Source: Mycobacterium sp. 1081908.1
GTDB taxonomy: Bacteria > Actinomycetota > Actinomycetes > Mycobacteriales > Mycobacteriaceae
Assembly: GCF_001673535.1 (NCBI RefSeq)
Contig: NZ_LZLY01000152.1
Span: 1-43,329, forward strand
Reading direction: 5' to 3'
Length of the DNA stretch: 43,329 nucleotides
A model generated the notes under the pieces. The model was not told where the DNA came from, made no database searches, and saw nothing but the letters and a program-made list of their open reading frames with translations. This document shows, one piece after another, positions 22,309 to 29,379 of this stretch. Each line of letters starts with the position of its first letter. The first letter of the stretch is position 1. Position numbers and translations under genes: made by a program.

Positions 22309-22845
22309 TCAGCCCTCGGTGATCTGCTGCGCCTTGGCGTAGGCCAGCTGCAAGAAGTCGGCGCCCGCCAGCGCGGTGAAGGTGCCCGCGACCAGCCGCG
22401 TCAGTCGCGGCGCGAAAATCAGCCCGATGACGAACGCGGTGGCCACCCACATGTCGAGGCAGAACGGGCAGGTCAGCAGCTCGCCCAGGCTGTGGCGCAG
22501 CGGGCCGCCGTGCCGGGTTTCCTCCATCACCTCGGCCGGGCCGCCCGACCCGGCGTAGCGCGCGAACGGCGCGCGCAGCGGGCTGGTCACCGCGTCTTTG
22601 GAGATGGTGCGCGACAACTTGTGGGTGCCGACGGTGACGGTGACGAGGTCCTGCAGGCTCCAGCGCTGCGGCAGCCTTCGTCCGGTGGCCGCGGCCAAAG
22701 CGCCCGTGAGCGCGACCAGCAGGCCGTAGACGCCAAGGACCACCGAGTAGCCCTCCAACGGTCGGGGGTTGTCGCCGCGATACGCGTCGGCCTCGCGCCG
22801 CGCGCGCTCGGCCACGCGTTCAGTAACTTCGGTTGCATCGCCCAT
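22309..22845 (-). CDS. DUF1360 membrane protein
   Basis: A 178-residue protein. Two or three hydrophobic segments (about 35-54, 122-142 and 150-165) and the DUF1360 hallmarks: VTVTVGTHKLSRTISKDAVTSPLRAPF and LGELLTCPFCLDMWVAT. The CPFC pair in or near the membrane is the family's most conserved element; the family includes Bacillus YjcA, of uncertain function. It is the first gene of a run that continues through chaB to the antiporter and perhaps to DUF2795. ATG at 22845 lies 9 bases after a GGGTAA element, so its mRNA is probably almost leaderless. Confidence 0.87.
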   Translation of the reverse strand: MGDATEVTERVAERARREADAYRGDNPRPLEGYSVVLGVYGLLVALTGALAAATGRRLPQRWSLQDLVTVTVGTHKLSRTISKDAVTSPLRAPFARYAGSGGPAEVMEETRHGGPLRHSLGELLTCPFCLDMWVATAFVIGLIFAPRLTRLVAGTFTALAGADFLQLAYAKAQQITEG

Positions 22846-22852
22846 GGGCGTG

Positions 22853-22879
22853 GGTTACCCCTTTGAGCCCAGGAAAATC
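22853..22879 (-). promoter_or_regulatory. SigF-like promoter candidate for the DUF1360-chaB-mrp operon
   Basis: On the minus strand GATTTT is followed by AAGGGGTAACC; the -10-like GGGTAA is 22860-22855. It repeats the 27-base layout found before the SDR gene at 15867-15893. The -10 agrees well with SigF-type GGGTA; the -35 (GATTT for GGTTT) is weaker. It would start the transcript 2-3 bases before the ATG. Confidence 0.4.
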
Positions 22880-22925
22880 ACGACCGGGCCGCACCGGCCA
22901 ACGTGCGCGTCCGCGTGCCCGGGAT

Positions 22926-22944
22926 ATGTCAAGATCGCTGACAT
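22926..22944 (+). promoter_or_regulatory. Palindromic operator over the MarR gene start
   Basis: ATGTCA (22926-22931) and TGACAT (22939-22944) form a perfect 6-7-6 inverted repeat whose right arm contains the first two bases of the MarR ATG. Size and placement fit a MarR-dimer operator for autorepression. There is no Shine-Dalgarno, and a CAAGAT hexamer at 22930-22935 could be the -10 of a leaderless transcript. Confidence 0.55.
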
Positions 22945-23365
22945 GGGTGGTCAGGTTGAAGACGCTCCGCTCGGTTACCTGCTGTACCGGGTGGCAGCCG
23001 TGCTGCGGCCGGAGGTTTCCGCGGTGCTCGGTCCGCTGGGCCTGACGCTGCCCGAATTCGTTTGCATGCGCATCCTTTCGATGAACCCGGGCATGTCCAG
23101 CGCCGAGCTGTCCCGGCACACCAACGTCACACCGCAGGCGATGAACACCGTGCTGCGCGGGCTGCAGGACGTCGGGGCGGTGGAGCGGCCCACGTCGGTC
23201 TCGTCGGGGCGCGCGTTACCGGCGACGCTGACGATTCAGGGCCGCGCGCTGCTGAAGCGCGCCGAAGCCGCGGTCCGGACCGCCGATGCCCGGATCCTGA
23301 GCAAGCTGACCGACGCACAGCAGCGCGAGTTCAAGCGCATGCTGGAAAAGCTCGGATCCGACTGA
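22943..23365 (+). CDS. MarR-family transcriptional regulator (Rv2887-like)
   Basis: A 140-residue winged-helix repressor. Helices 1-2 (APLGYLLYRVAAVLRPEVSAVLGPLGL) form the dimer interface; the DNA-binding part spans about 45-95, with recognition helix region SAELSRHTNVTPQAMNTVLRGLQDVGAVERP and wing SVSSGRALPATLT. It is closely similar to Rv2887, which in M. tuberculosis represses a drug-modifying methyltransferase and is mutated in resistant isolates (known from literature). Start at 22943 matches that orthologue and overlaps the palindrome at 22926-22944. It ends exactly where the converging amiC gene ends. Confidence 0.92.
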   Translation: MGGQVEDAPLGYLLYRVAAVLRPEVSAVLGPLGLTLPEFVCMRILSMNPGMSSAELSRHTNVTPQAMNTVLRGLQDVGAVERPTSVSSGRALPATLTIQGRALLKRAEAAVRTADARILSKLTDAQQREFKRMLEKLGSD

Positions 23366-24781
23366 TCAGCCGGCGGCCTGGATGCGGGCCCACGGCCGGG
23401 CCTCTTCGAGCTCGTAGGCCAGCTCCAGCAGCAGCGCCTCCTGCCCGATGTCGGCCGAAAGCATCATGCCCACCGGCATCCCCTCGGCGGACTGGGCCAG
23501 CGGCAGCGAGATCGCCGGCTCACCGGTGACGTTTTGCAGCGGGGTGAAAGAGACCCAGTCGATCAGCCGGTCGATGACCTGGCGATAGTCGGTGGGCGCC
23601 AGGTACCCGATGCGGGGCGTCTGGTCGGCGAGGGTGGGCGTCAGCACCGCGTCGTAGGTGCCGAACAGCTGGGCGGTGCGCCTGCGCACCCGGCGCAGGC
23701 GCAGGATCGCCAACGGGAGCCGGTGGATGTTGCGGCCGGTGTTGCGCTCCAGTCCCAGCGTCAGGCTGTCGAGCCGGGTGCGGTCGAACGTCTTGCCGAA
23801 CACGCGCGACCCCATCCGCACCTGCGCCAGCGCCAGGAATCCCCAGTACAGGACGAAATCATCGACAAAACTGGCCGCCCCCGGCGGCTTGTCGAGGTAT
23901 TCGACGCGGTGGCCGAGTTCCTCGAGCAGGGCGGCGGACTTCAGCGTCAGCTCGCGCACCTGCGGGCTGCACTCGCGAAGGACCGATCGCGTCACCACCG
24001 CGATCGTCAGCCGCTGCCTGCCGGGACCGGTCACGTCGCCCACCGGCGCCAGCTTGGGATTGCGCCAGATGCGCTCGGCCTCGCGGTAGAACGCCGCGGT
24101 GTCCCGCACCGAGCGGGAGACCACCCCGTTGGCGACGATGCCCACGGGCATCCGGCTCAGGTGGGGGTCCAGCGGCAATCGCCCCCGGGACGGCTTGAGC
24201 CCGACCAGCCCGTTGCACGCGGCCGGAATGCGGATCGAGCCGCCGCCGTCGTTGGCGTGCGCCATCGGCACCACGCCCGCGGCGACGAACGCGCCCGAGC
24301 CCGACGACGACGCGCCGGCGCTGTAGTCGGTGTCCCACGGGTTGCGGACCGGGCCCAGGCGGGGATGTTCGGCGGACGCGCTGAACCCGAATTCCGACAA
24401 CTGCGTCTTGCCGACGGGCGCCAACCCGGTGGCCAGGTAGAGCCGGGTGAATTCGCCGTCGGAGGTGGCGTTCCAGGGCGTCCAGGCGTCGGTGCCGTGC
24501 ATCGTCGGCAGACCCGCGACGTCGACGTTGTCCTTGACGAACGTCGGGACGCCGTCGAAAAACCGCGAGCCGTTCGCGGGGGCGGTCGACGCGGCGGCCC
24601 GCGCCTGGTCGAACGCCGCGTACGCCAGACCGTTGAGCGCCGGGTCGACGGCCTCGGTGCGGGCGATGGCGGCCTCGATGACCTCGGCCCTGCCGACCGA
24701 ACCGGCCCTCAGGGCGTCGGCCAGGCCGACCGCGTCGAGGTCACCGAGGGCATCGTCGCCGAAAGCGTGCACGCGTCGCAT
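23366..24781 (-). CDS. amiC: Amidase AmiC (amidase-signature family)
   Basis: A 471-residue amidase-signature hydrolase that cleaves carboxamides to acid and ammonia. The triad is visible: Lys83 in FVKDN, cis-Ser158 in GASSSGSGA, and nucleophile Ser182 in GGGSIRIPA. The full-length and C-terminal TPLQNVTGEPAISLPL block is typical. The physiological substrate is unknown; the M. tuberculosis orthologue Rv2888c is reported to activate carboxamide compounds. It abuts the MarR gene stop with no gap, and begins 30 bases after tsf on the same strand, so read-through from rpsB-tsf is possible. Confidence 0.94.
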   Translation of the reverse strand: MRRVHAFGDDALGDLDAVGLADALRAGSVGRAEVIEAAIARTEAVDPALNGLAYAAFDQARAAASTAPANGSRFFDGVPTFVKDNVDVAGLPTMHGTDAWTPWNATSDGEFTRLYLATGLAPVGKTQLSEFGFSASAEHPRLGPVRNPWDTDYSAGASSSGSGAFVAAGVVPMAHANDGGGSIRIPAACNGLVGLKPSRGRLPLDPHLSRMPVGIVANGVVSRSVRDTAAFYREAERIWRNPKLAPVGDVTGPGRQRLTIAVVTRSVLRECSPQVRELTLKSAALLEELGHRVEYLDKPPGAASFVDDFVLYWGFLALAQVRMGSRVFGKTFDRTRLDSLTLGLERNTGRNIHRLPLAILRLRRVRRRTAQLFGTYDAVLTPTLADQTPRIGYLAPTDYRQVIDRLIDWVSFTPLQNVTGEPAISLPLAQSAEGMPVGMMLSADIGQEALLLELAYELEEARPWARIQAAG

Positions 24782-24811
24782 GACACGACGCTAGCCGCTC
24801 GCGCTCGGTGG

Positions 24812-25630
24812 CTAGGCCTGGCCCACCTCGAAGCGCACGAACCGCGTCACCGTCACGCCGGCCTCGTCGAGCAGGGCCTTGACGGTCTTCTTGTTGTCGG
24901 ACACCGACGGCTGCTCGAGCAGCACCGCGTCCTTGAAGAAGCCGTTGAGCCGGCCCTCGACGATCTTGGGCAGCGCCTGCTCCGGCTTGCCCTCGGCCTT
25001 GGCGGTCTCCTCGGCGATGCGGCGTTCGCTGGCCACCACGTCCTCGGGCACGTCGTCGCGGGACAGGTAGCGCGCCTTGAGCGCGGCGATCTGCAGCGCG
25101 ACGGCGTGCGCGGCCTCCTGGCCGTCGGCGCCGCTGTACTCGACCAGCACGCCGACCGCGGGCGGCAGGTCCGCCGCGCGCTTGTGCAGGTAGGTCTCGA
25201 CGGTGCCGTCGAAGAACGCGACGCGGCGCAGCTCGAGCTTCTCGCCGATCTTGGCCGACAGGTCGGCGATGGCCTGCTCGACCGTGGTGGCGCCGGTGCT
25301 GGCCGCCTTCAGGGCGTCGACGTCGGTGGCCTTGGACTCGGCCGCCGCCGCGACGATCTCGTCGGCGAGCTTCTGGAACTCGGCGTTCTTGGCGACGAAG
25401 TCGGTCTCGGAGTTGAGCTCGATGAGCGCGCCGCCCTTGGCCGCGACCAAGCCCTCGGCCGTCGCCCGCTCGGCGCGCTTGCCGACGTCCTTGGCGCCCT
25501 TGATCCGCAGCGCCTCGACGGCCTTGTCGAAGTCGCCGTCACTCTCGGCCAGCGCGTTCTTGCAGTCCAACATGCCGGCGCCGGTCAGCTCCCGAAGCCG
25601 CTTGACGTCGGCAGCGGTGAAATTCGCCAT
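24812..25630 (-). CDS. tsf: Elongation factor Ts
   Basis: EF-Ts (272 residues), the guanine-nucleotide exchange factor for EF-Tu. N-terminal UBA-like part with LRELTGAGMLDCKNAL and the ALRIKGAKDVGKRAERATAEG loop; core motif ELNSETDFVAKN, which contains the TDFV exchange residues. Translation apparatus; 11 bases downstream of rpsB, the standard rpsB-tsf operon. ATG at 25630 follows AGGGAAGG-like purines. Confidence 0.97.
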   Translation of the reverse strand: MANFTAADVKRLRELTGAGMLDCKNALAESDGDFDKAVEALRIKGAKDVGKRAERATAEGLVAAKGGALIELNSETDFVAKNAEFQKLADEIVAAAAESKATDVDALKAASTGATTVEQAIADLSAKIGEKLELRRVAFFDGTVETYLHKRAADLPPAVGVLVEYSGADGQEAAHAVALQIAALKARYLSRDDVPEDVVASERRIAEETAKAEGKPEQALPKIVEGRLNGFFKDAVLLEQPSVSDNKKTVKALLDEAGVTVTRFVRFEVGQA

Positions 25631-25641
25631 TTCAGCCTTCC

Positions 25642-26484
25642 CTAGGAGGGGTCAGTGGTTGTTTCGGTTGGGCCCGCAGCGGCGTCGGTGGGGGCTGTGG
25701 CGGCCGTTGCTGTCGCCGAGGCCAGCAGCTCCTGCTCCCATTCGGCGAGCGGCTCGGCGGACTCCGCCTCGGGCTTGCCGTCGCCGCGGCCCAGGCCGGC
25801 GCGGGCCTGCAGACCCTCGGCGACCGCGGAGGCGATCACCTTGGTCAGCAGCGCGGCCGAGCGGATCGCGTCGTCGTTGCCCGGGATCGGGTAGTCGACC
25901 TCGTCGGGGTCGCAGTTGGTGTCCAGGATCGCGATGACCGGGATGCCCAGCTTGCGGGCCTCGCCGACGGCGATGTGCTCCTTGTTGGTGTCCACGACCC
26001 AGATCGCCGACGGCACCTTGTTCATGTCGCGGATGCCGCCGAGGCTGCGCTCCAGCTTGTTCTTCTCCCGGGTCAGGCCCAGGATCTCCTTCTTGGTGCG
26101 GCCCTCGAAGCCGCCGGTCTGCTCCATCGCCTCGAGCTCCTTGAGGCGCTGCAGGCGCTTGTGCACCGTGGAGAAGTTGGTGAGCATGCCGCCCAGCCAG
26201 CGCTGGTTGACGTACGGCATGCCGACGCGGGTGGCCTCGGCCGCGACCGATTCCTGCGCCTGCTTCTTGGTGCCGACGAACAGCACCGACCCACCGTGGG
26301 CGACGGTCTCCTTGACGAACTCGTACGCCTTGTCGATGAAGGTCAGCGTCTGCTGCAGGTCGATGATGTAGATGCCGTTGCGGTCGGTGAAGATGAACCG
26401 CTTCATCTTGGGGTTCCAGCGACGGGTCTGATGCCCGAAGTGGGTGCCGCTGTCGAGCAGCTGCTTCATGGTTACGACAGCCAT
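25642..26484 (-). CDS. rpsB: 30S ribosomal protein S2
   Basis: Ribosomal protein S2 (280 residues). Conserved blocks: LLDSGTHFGHQTRRWNPKM, FVGTKKQAQESVA, RWLGGMLTNFSTV and IPGNDDAIRS. The C-terminal tail from about 245 is Ala/Thr/Glu-rich and variable among mycobacteria. ATG at 26484 matches the M. tuberculosis N-terminus (MAVVTMKQLL); the ATG at 26493, three codons earlier, is too close to the AAAGGAA site. First gene of rpsB-tsf. Confidence 0.97.
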   Translation of the reverse strand: MAVVTMKQLLDSGTHFGHQTRRWNPKMKRFIFTDRNGIYIIDLQQTLTFIDKAYEFVKETVAHGGSVLFVGTKKQAQESVAAEATRVGMPYVNQRWLGGMLTNFSTVHKRLQRLKELEAMEQTGGFEGRTKKEILGLTREKNKLERSLGGIRDMNKVPSAIWVVDTNKEHIAVGEARKLGIPVIAILDTNCDPDEVDYPIPGNDDAIRSAALLTKVIASAVAEGLQARAGLGRGDGKPEAESAEPLAEWEQELLASATATAATAPTDAAAGPTETTTDPS

Positions 26485-26638
26485 TGCCGCCATTCCTTTG
26501 TTGTCGGTTGTCGCCCGGCATCGGGTGAGGCCGGGCCCTGGCGCCTGCTGAGATGTCGAACCCTTACTCGGGACCGCTCGGCATCCGGTTGTTGCGCAGA
26601 CACGCGAAGTCAGCCCGTTTACACGGACCGCGGAATGG

Positions 26639-26672
26639 AGTTTACACCGTTCAGCCAGGTGCTTTGTCCACA
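26639..26672 (-). promoter_or_regulatory. rpsB promoter candidate overlapping a DnaA-box sequence
   Basis: On the minus strand TGGACA (26670-26665, five of six TTGACA bases) lies 18-20 bases before TGTAAA/TAAACT (26646-26639). This predicts a leader of about 145 bases for rpsB-tsf. On the plus strand the same -35 overlaps TTGTCCACA (26664-26672), a perfect mycobacterial DnaA-box nonamer. One nonamer can occur by chance in a window this size. Confidence 0.45.
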
Positions 26673-26715
26673 GCGCTGGCTGGCCGGATCGGCGGCGCGG
26701 CGCTGAACTGATGCG

Positions 26716-27207
26716 GTGCGGTGGATGACGCTGGTGCTGATGCTGGGGCTGGTCAGCGCGGTGCCGGCCGTCGCCGACGACGTGCGGCTGGATTGGCCGC
26801 TGCGGCCGCCCCCGGCCGTCGCGCGCGGGTTCGACGGCCCCTCACCCGACTGGCGTCCCGGGCATCGGGGCGTTGACCTGCCCGGATCGCCCGGTCAGCC
26901 GGTGTACGCCGCGGGCGCGGCGACCGTGGTGTTCGCCGGGGTGCTGGCCGGGCGGCCGGTGGTGTCGCTGGCCCATCCCGGCGGCCTGCGGACCAGCTAC
27001 GAGCCGGTCCGGGCGGTGGTGCGGGTGGGTCAGGCGGTGACCGCCGAGACGGTGATCGGCTCGCTGGTGCCCGGGCACGCCGGCTGCCGGGCCGCGGCGT
27101 GCCTGCACTGGGGCGCGATGTGGGGCCCGGCGTCGCGCGCGGACTACGTGGACCCGCTGGGGCTGTTGAAGGCCACGCCGGTCCGGCTGAAGCCGCTCGA
27201 CGGGTAG
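26716..27207 (+). CDS. Secreted M23 (LytM-like) peptidase-domain protein, Rv2891-like
   Basis: A 163-residue protein. A signal peptide (about 1-20, cleavage AVA-DD) is followed by one LytM/peptidase M23 domain. The first metal motif is intact (His50 and Asp54 in HRGVD), but the usual HxH near the end reads CLH: Cys129 replaces the first histidine and only His131 remains. The same change is typical of this mycobacterial group, so it may bind cell wall or activate another hydrolase rather than cut peptidoglycan; Cys124 and Cys129 may form a disulfide. Start GTG at 26716; ATG at 26725 is an alternative. Confidence 0.82.
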   Translation: MRWMTLVLMLGLVSAVPAVADDVRLDWPLRPPPAVARGFDGPSPDWRPGHRGVDLPGSPGQPVYAAGAATVVFAGVLAGRPVVSLAHPGGLRTSYEPVRAVVRVGQAVTAETVIGSLVPGHAGCRAAACLHWGAMWGPASRADYVDPLGLLKATPVRLKPLDG

Positions 27208-27213
27208 GCCCGC

Positions 27214-27264
27214 GTGTGAACCTTGGGCGACCCCGCTCGGCGTGTCGTCGCCCAGGGGTCACAC
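27214..27264. terminator. Bidirectional terminator between M23-like gene and xerC
   Basis: Inverted repeat with 18-bp arms (27214-27231 and 27247-27264), two mismatches and a 15-base loop, lying between two converging genes and starting 6 bases after one stop. Symmetry lets it serve both strands. No U-tract. Confidence 0.65.
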
Positions 27265-27285
27265 CCGAGGTCCCTGGCGCAACAC

Positions 27286-28176
27286 TCAGGCGCGGGGGTG
27301 GGCCTGGTCGTGCACGGCGCGCAGCCGGGAGACCGCGACATGGGTGTACAGCTGCGTGGTCGCCAGGCTGGAATGGCCCAGCAACTCCTGGACGACGCGC
27401 AGGTCGGCCCCGCCTTCGAGCAGGTGGGTGGCCGCGCTGTGGCGTAGCCCGTGCGGCCCCATGTCGGGGGCGCCGTCCACCGCCGCGACGGTCTGGTGCA
27501 CGACGGTGCGCGCCTGGCGCACGTCCAGCCGGCCGCCGCGCGCGCCCAGCAGCAACGCGGGCCCGGACTCCGCGGTCACCAGGGCGGGACGACCGTCGGC
27601 CAGCCACGCGTGCAGGGCCTCGGCGGCCGGCACCCCGAACGGGGCGCTGCGTTCCTTGTTGCCCTTGCCGAGAACCCGCAGCACCCGAAGCCCGGTGTCC
27701 ACGTCGTCGACGTCCAGGCCGCACAGCTCGCTCACCCGAATTCCGGTGGCGTACAGCATCTCGACGATCAGCCGGTCCCGCAGGGCCAGCGGATCCCCTT
27801 GTTGCGCACCGGATTTCGCGGCCGCCAGGGCCTGCAGCGCCTGATCCCGGCGCAGCACCGACGGCAGGGTGCGATGCGCCTTGGGCACCTGCAGGCGCGC
27901 GGCCGGGTCCCCGGTGATCAGGCCGCGCCGCGCCGCCCACGCGGTGAACGCCTTGACCGCCGAGGTGCGGCGGGCCAGCGTGGTGCGGGCCGCGCCCGCG
28001 CCGGCGGCCGAGCCCAGCCACGCCCGCAGCACCGGCAGGCTCAGGCTTTCCACGCCGCGGCCGTCCAGGAACGCGAACAGCGAGCGCAGGTCGCCCAGGT
28101 ACGCCCGGCGGGTGTGCGCCGAGCGGTGGCATTGCAGCGCCAGGTACTCGTCGAACTCCTCGAGGATCGCCTCCAC
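27286..28176 (-). CDS. xerC: Tyrosine recombinase XerC
   Basis: A 296-residue site-specific recombinase acting with XerD at dif to resolve chromosome dimers. N-terminal SAM-like core-binding domain about 1-85; catalytic domain about 105-290 with Arg147 (TGIRVSEL), Lys171, His242 and Arg245 (HGLRHSAATH), His268 and nucleophile Tyr277 (TTQLYTH), so the active site is complete. Near-identical in pattern to Rv2894c. The GTG at 28176 is the family start. No integrase-type neighbours or attachment site were seen, so it is the housekeeping enzyme. Confidence 0.95.
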   Translation of the reverse strand: MEAILEEFDEYLALQCHRSAHTRRAYLGDLRSLFAFLDGRGVESLSLPVLRAWLGSAAGAGAARTTLARRTSAVKAFTAWAARRGLITGDPAARLQVPKAHRTLPSVLRRDQALQALAAAKSGAQQGDPLALRDRLIVEMLYATGIRVSELCGLDVDDVDTGLRVLRVLGKGNKERSAPFGVPAAEALHAWLADGRPALVTAESGPALLLGARGGRLDVRQARTVVHQTVAAVDGAPDMGPHGLRHSAATHLLEGGADLRVVQELLGHSSLATTQLYTHVAVSRLRAVHDQAHPRA

Positions 28177-28208
28177 GCCCTTACCGTCGCAGGCGCGGCG
28201 GGTTCGGC

Positions 28209-29372
28209 TCAGCTGACGCGCCGAAGCGTTTCCGGGGTGAGATCTTTGCGCGTCGGATACCCGTCGACGGCCATGATCAGGTCGGCCTCGGCGAGCATCG
28301 TGCGCAGCACGTGCACGATCCCGTCGACGCCACCAAGAGCCAGGCCGTAGGCGTACGGGCGGCCGATCCCCACCGCGGTGGCTCCCAGCGCGAGCGCCTT
28401 GATGATGTCGGCGCCGCTGCGGATGCCGGAGTCGAAGAGCACGGGCAGCCCGCCGGCCGCCTCGACCACGCCGGGCAGGCAGTCGATCGCCGGCAGGCCG
28501 CCGTTGGCCTGCCGGCCGCCGTGGTTGGAGCAGTAGATGCCGTCGACGCCGCCGTCCCGGGCGCGCCGCGCGTCGTCGGGATGGCAGATGCCCTTCACCA
28601 GCAGCGGCAGGTCGGTCAGCGAGCGCAGCCAGGGCAGGTCGTCCCAGGTCAGCGCGTTTCCGAAGAGCTGTATCCAGCGCAGCACCGCGCCCTGCGGGTC
28701 CTCCTCGGGTGGCCGCGGCAGGCCGGCGCGAAAGACCGGGTCGCTGGTGTAGTTGGCCAGGCAGTGCCCCCGCAGCTGGGGAAAGTTCGACGTGCTCAGG
28801 TCGCGGGGGCGCCAGCCCGTCACCCAGGTATCGAGGGTGACGGCGATGCCCTTGAAGCCGGCCGCCTCGGCGCGCCGCACGAGGCTGGCGGCCACGTCCC
28901 GATCGGTCGGTGTGTAGAGCTGGAAGAAGCCGGGCGTGTCGCCGAGGGCGGCGGCCACGTCTTCCATCGGATCGACCGTCAAGGTGGAGGCCACCATCGG
29001 CACGCCGGTGGCCGCGGCCGCGCGCGCGGTGGCCAGGTCGCCGTGGCCGTCCTGGGCGCAGATGCCGATGACCCCGATGGGCGCCATGAAGACCGGCGAC
29101 GGCAGGGTCATCCCGAACAGTTCGACGGACAGGTCGCGTTGGGCGGCGCCGACGAACATGCGCGGGATCAAGCCCCAGCCCTCGAATGCCGTGCAGTTGG
29201 CCCGCTGCGTGCGCTCGTCGCCGGCCCCGCCCGCGACGTAGGACCAGACCGAGGGCGGCAGCGCCGTGGCCGCCTTGGCCTCCAACTCGGAGAACACCAT
29301 CGGAAACTGCGGCACCACGCCGGCCAGGCCCTGCAGGTAGATCTCGTTCTGGTAGTCCCCGAAATGCGCCAT
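28209..29372 (-). CDS. FMN-dependent alpha-hydroxy-acid oxidase, lactate 2-monooxygenase-like
   Basis: A 387-residue TIM-barrel flavoenzyme very like M. smegmatis lactate 2-monooxygenase, which converts L-lactate and O2 to acetate, CO2 and water. Shared blocks: SYVAGGAGDERTQRAN, APIGVIGICAQDGHGDLA, TLDTWVTGWRPRDL, and the active site SNHGGRQANGG with catalytic His284 and Arg287; FMN phosphate site VLFDSGIRSGADI then GIGRPYAYG. A different small 2-hydroxy acid substrate is possible. It starts 7 bases after the siderophore-interacting gene and ends 32 bases before xerC. At this position M. tuberculosis, as recalled, has no such gene. Confidence 0.88.
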   Translation of the reverse strand: MAHFGDYQNEIYLQGLAGVVPQFPMVFSELEAKAATALPPSVWSYVAGGAGDERTQRANCTAFEGWGLIPRMFVGAAQRDLSVELFGMTLPSPVFMAPIGVIGICAQDGHGDLATARAAAATGVPMVASTLTVDPMEDVAAALGDTPGFFQLYTPTDRDVAASLVRRAEAAGFKGIAVTLDTWVTGWRPRDLSTSNFPQLRGHCLANYTSDPVFRAGLPRPPEEDPQGAVLRWIQLFGNALTWDDLPWLRSLTDLPLLVKGICHPDDARRARDGGVDGIYCSNHGGRQANGGLPAIDCLPGVVEAAGGLPVLFDSGIRSGADIIKALALGATAVGIGRPYAYGLALGGVDGIVHVLRTMLAEADLIMAVDGYPTRKDLTPETLRRVS

Positions 29373-29379
29373 GCCCGGC

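Noticed and set aside
23534..25645. A 703-codon open frame on the plus strand antisense to amiC and tsf
   Set aside because: High GC gives long open antisense frames. The residues are Arg/Gly/His/Val-rich without domains, while both sense-strand genes have full family motifs and catalytic residues.
27286..28176. Integrase of a mobile island
   Set aside because: The protein has the length and motifs of housekeeping XerC, is in the conserved gene order, and has no tRNA, attachment repeat or phage gene nearby.
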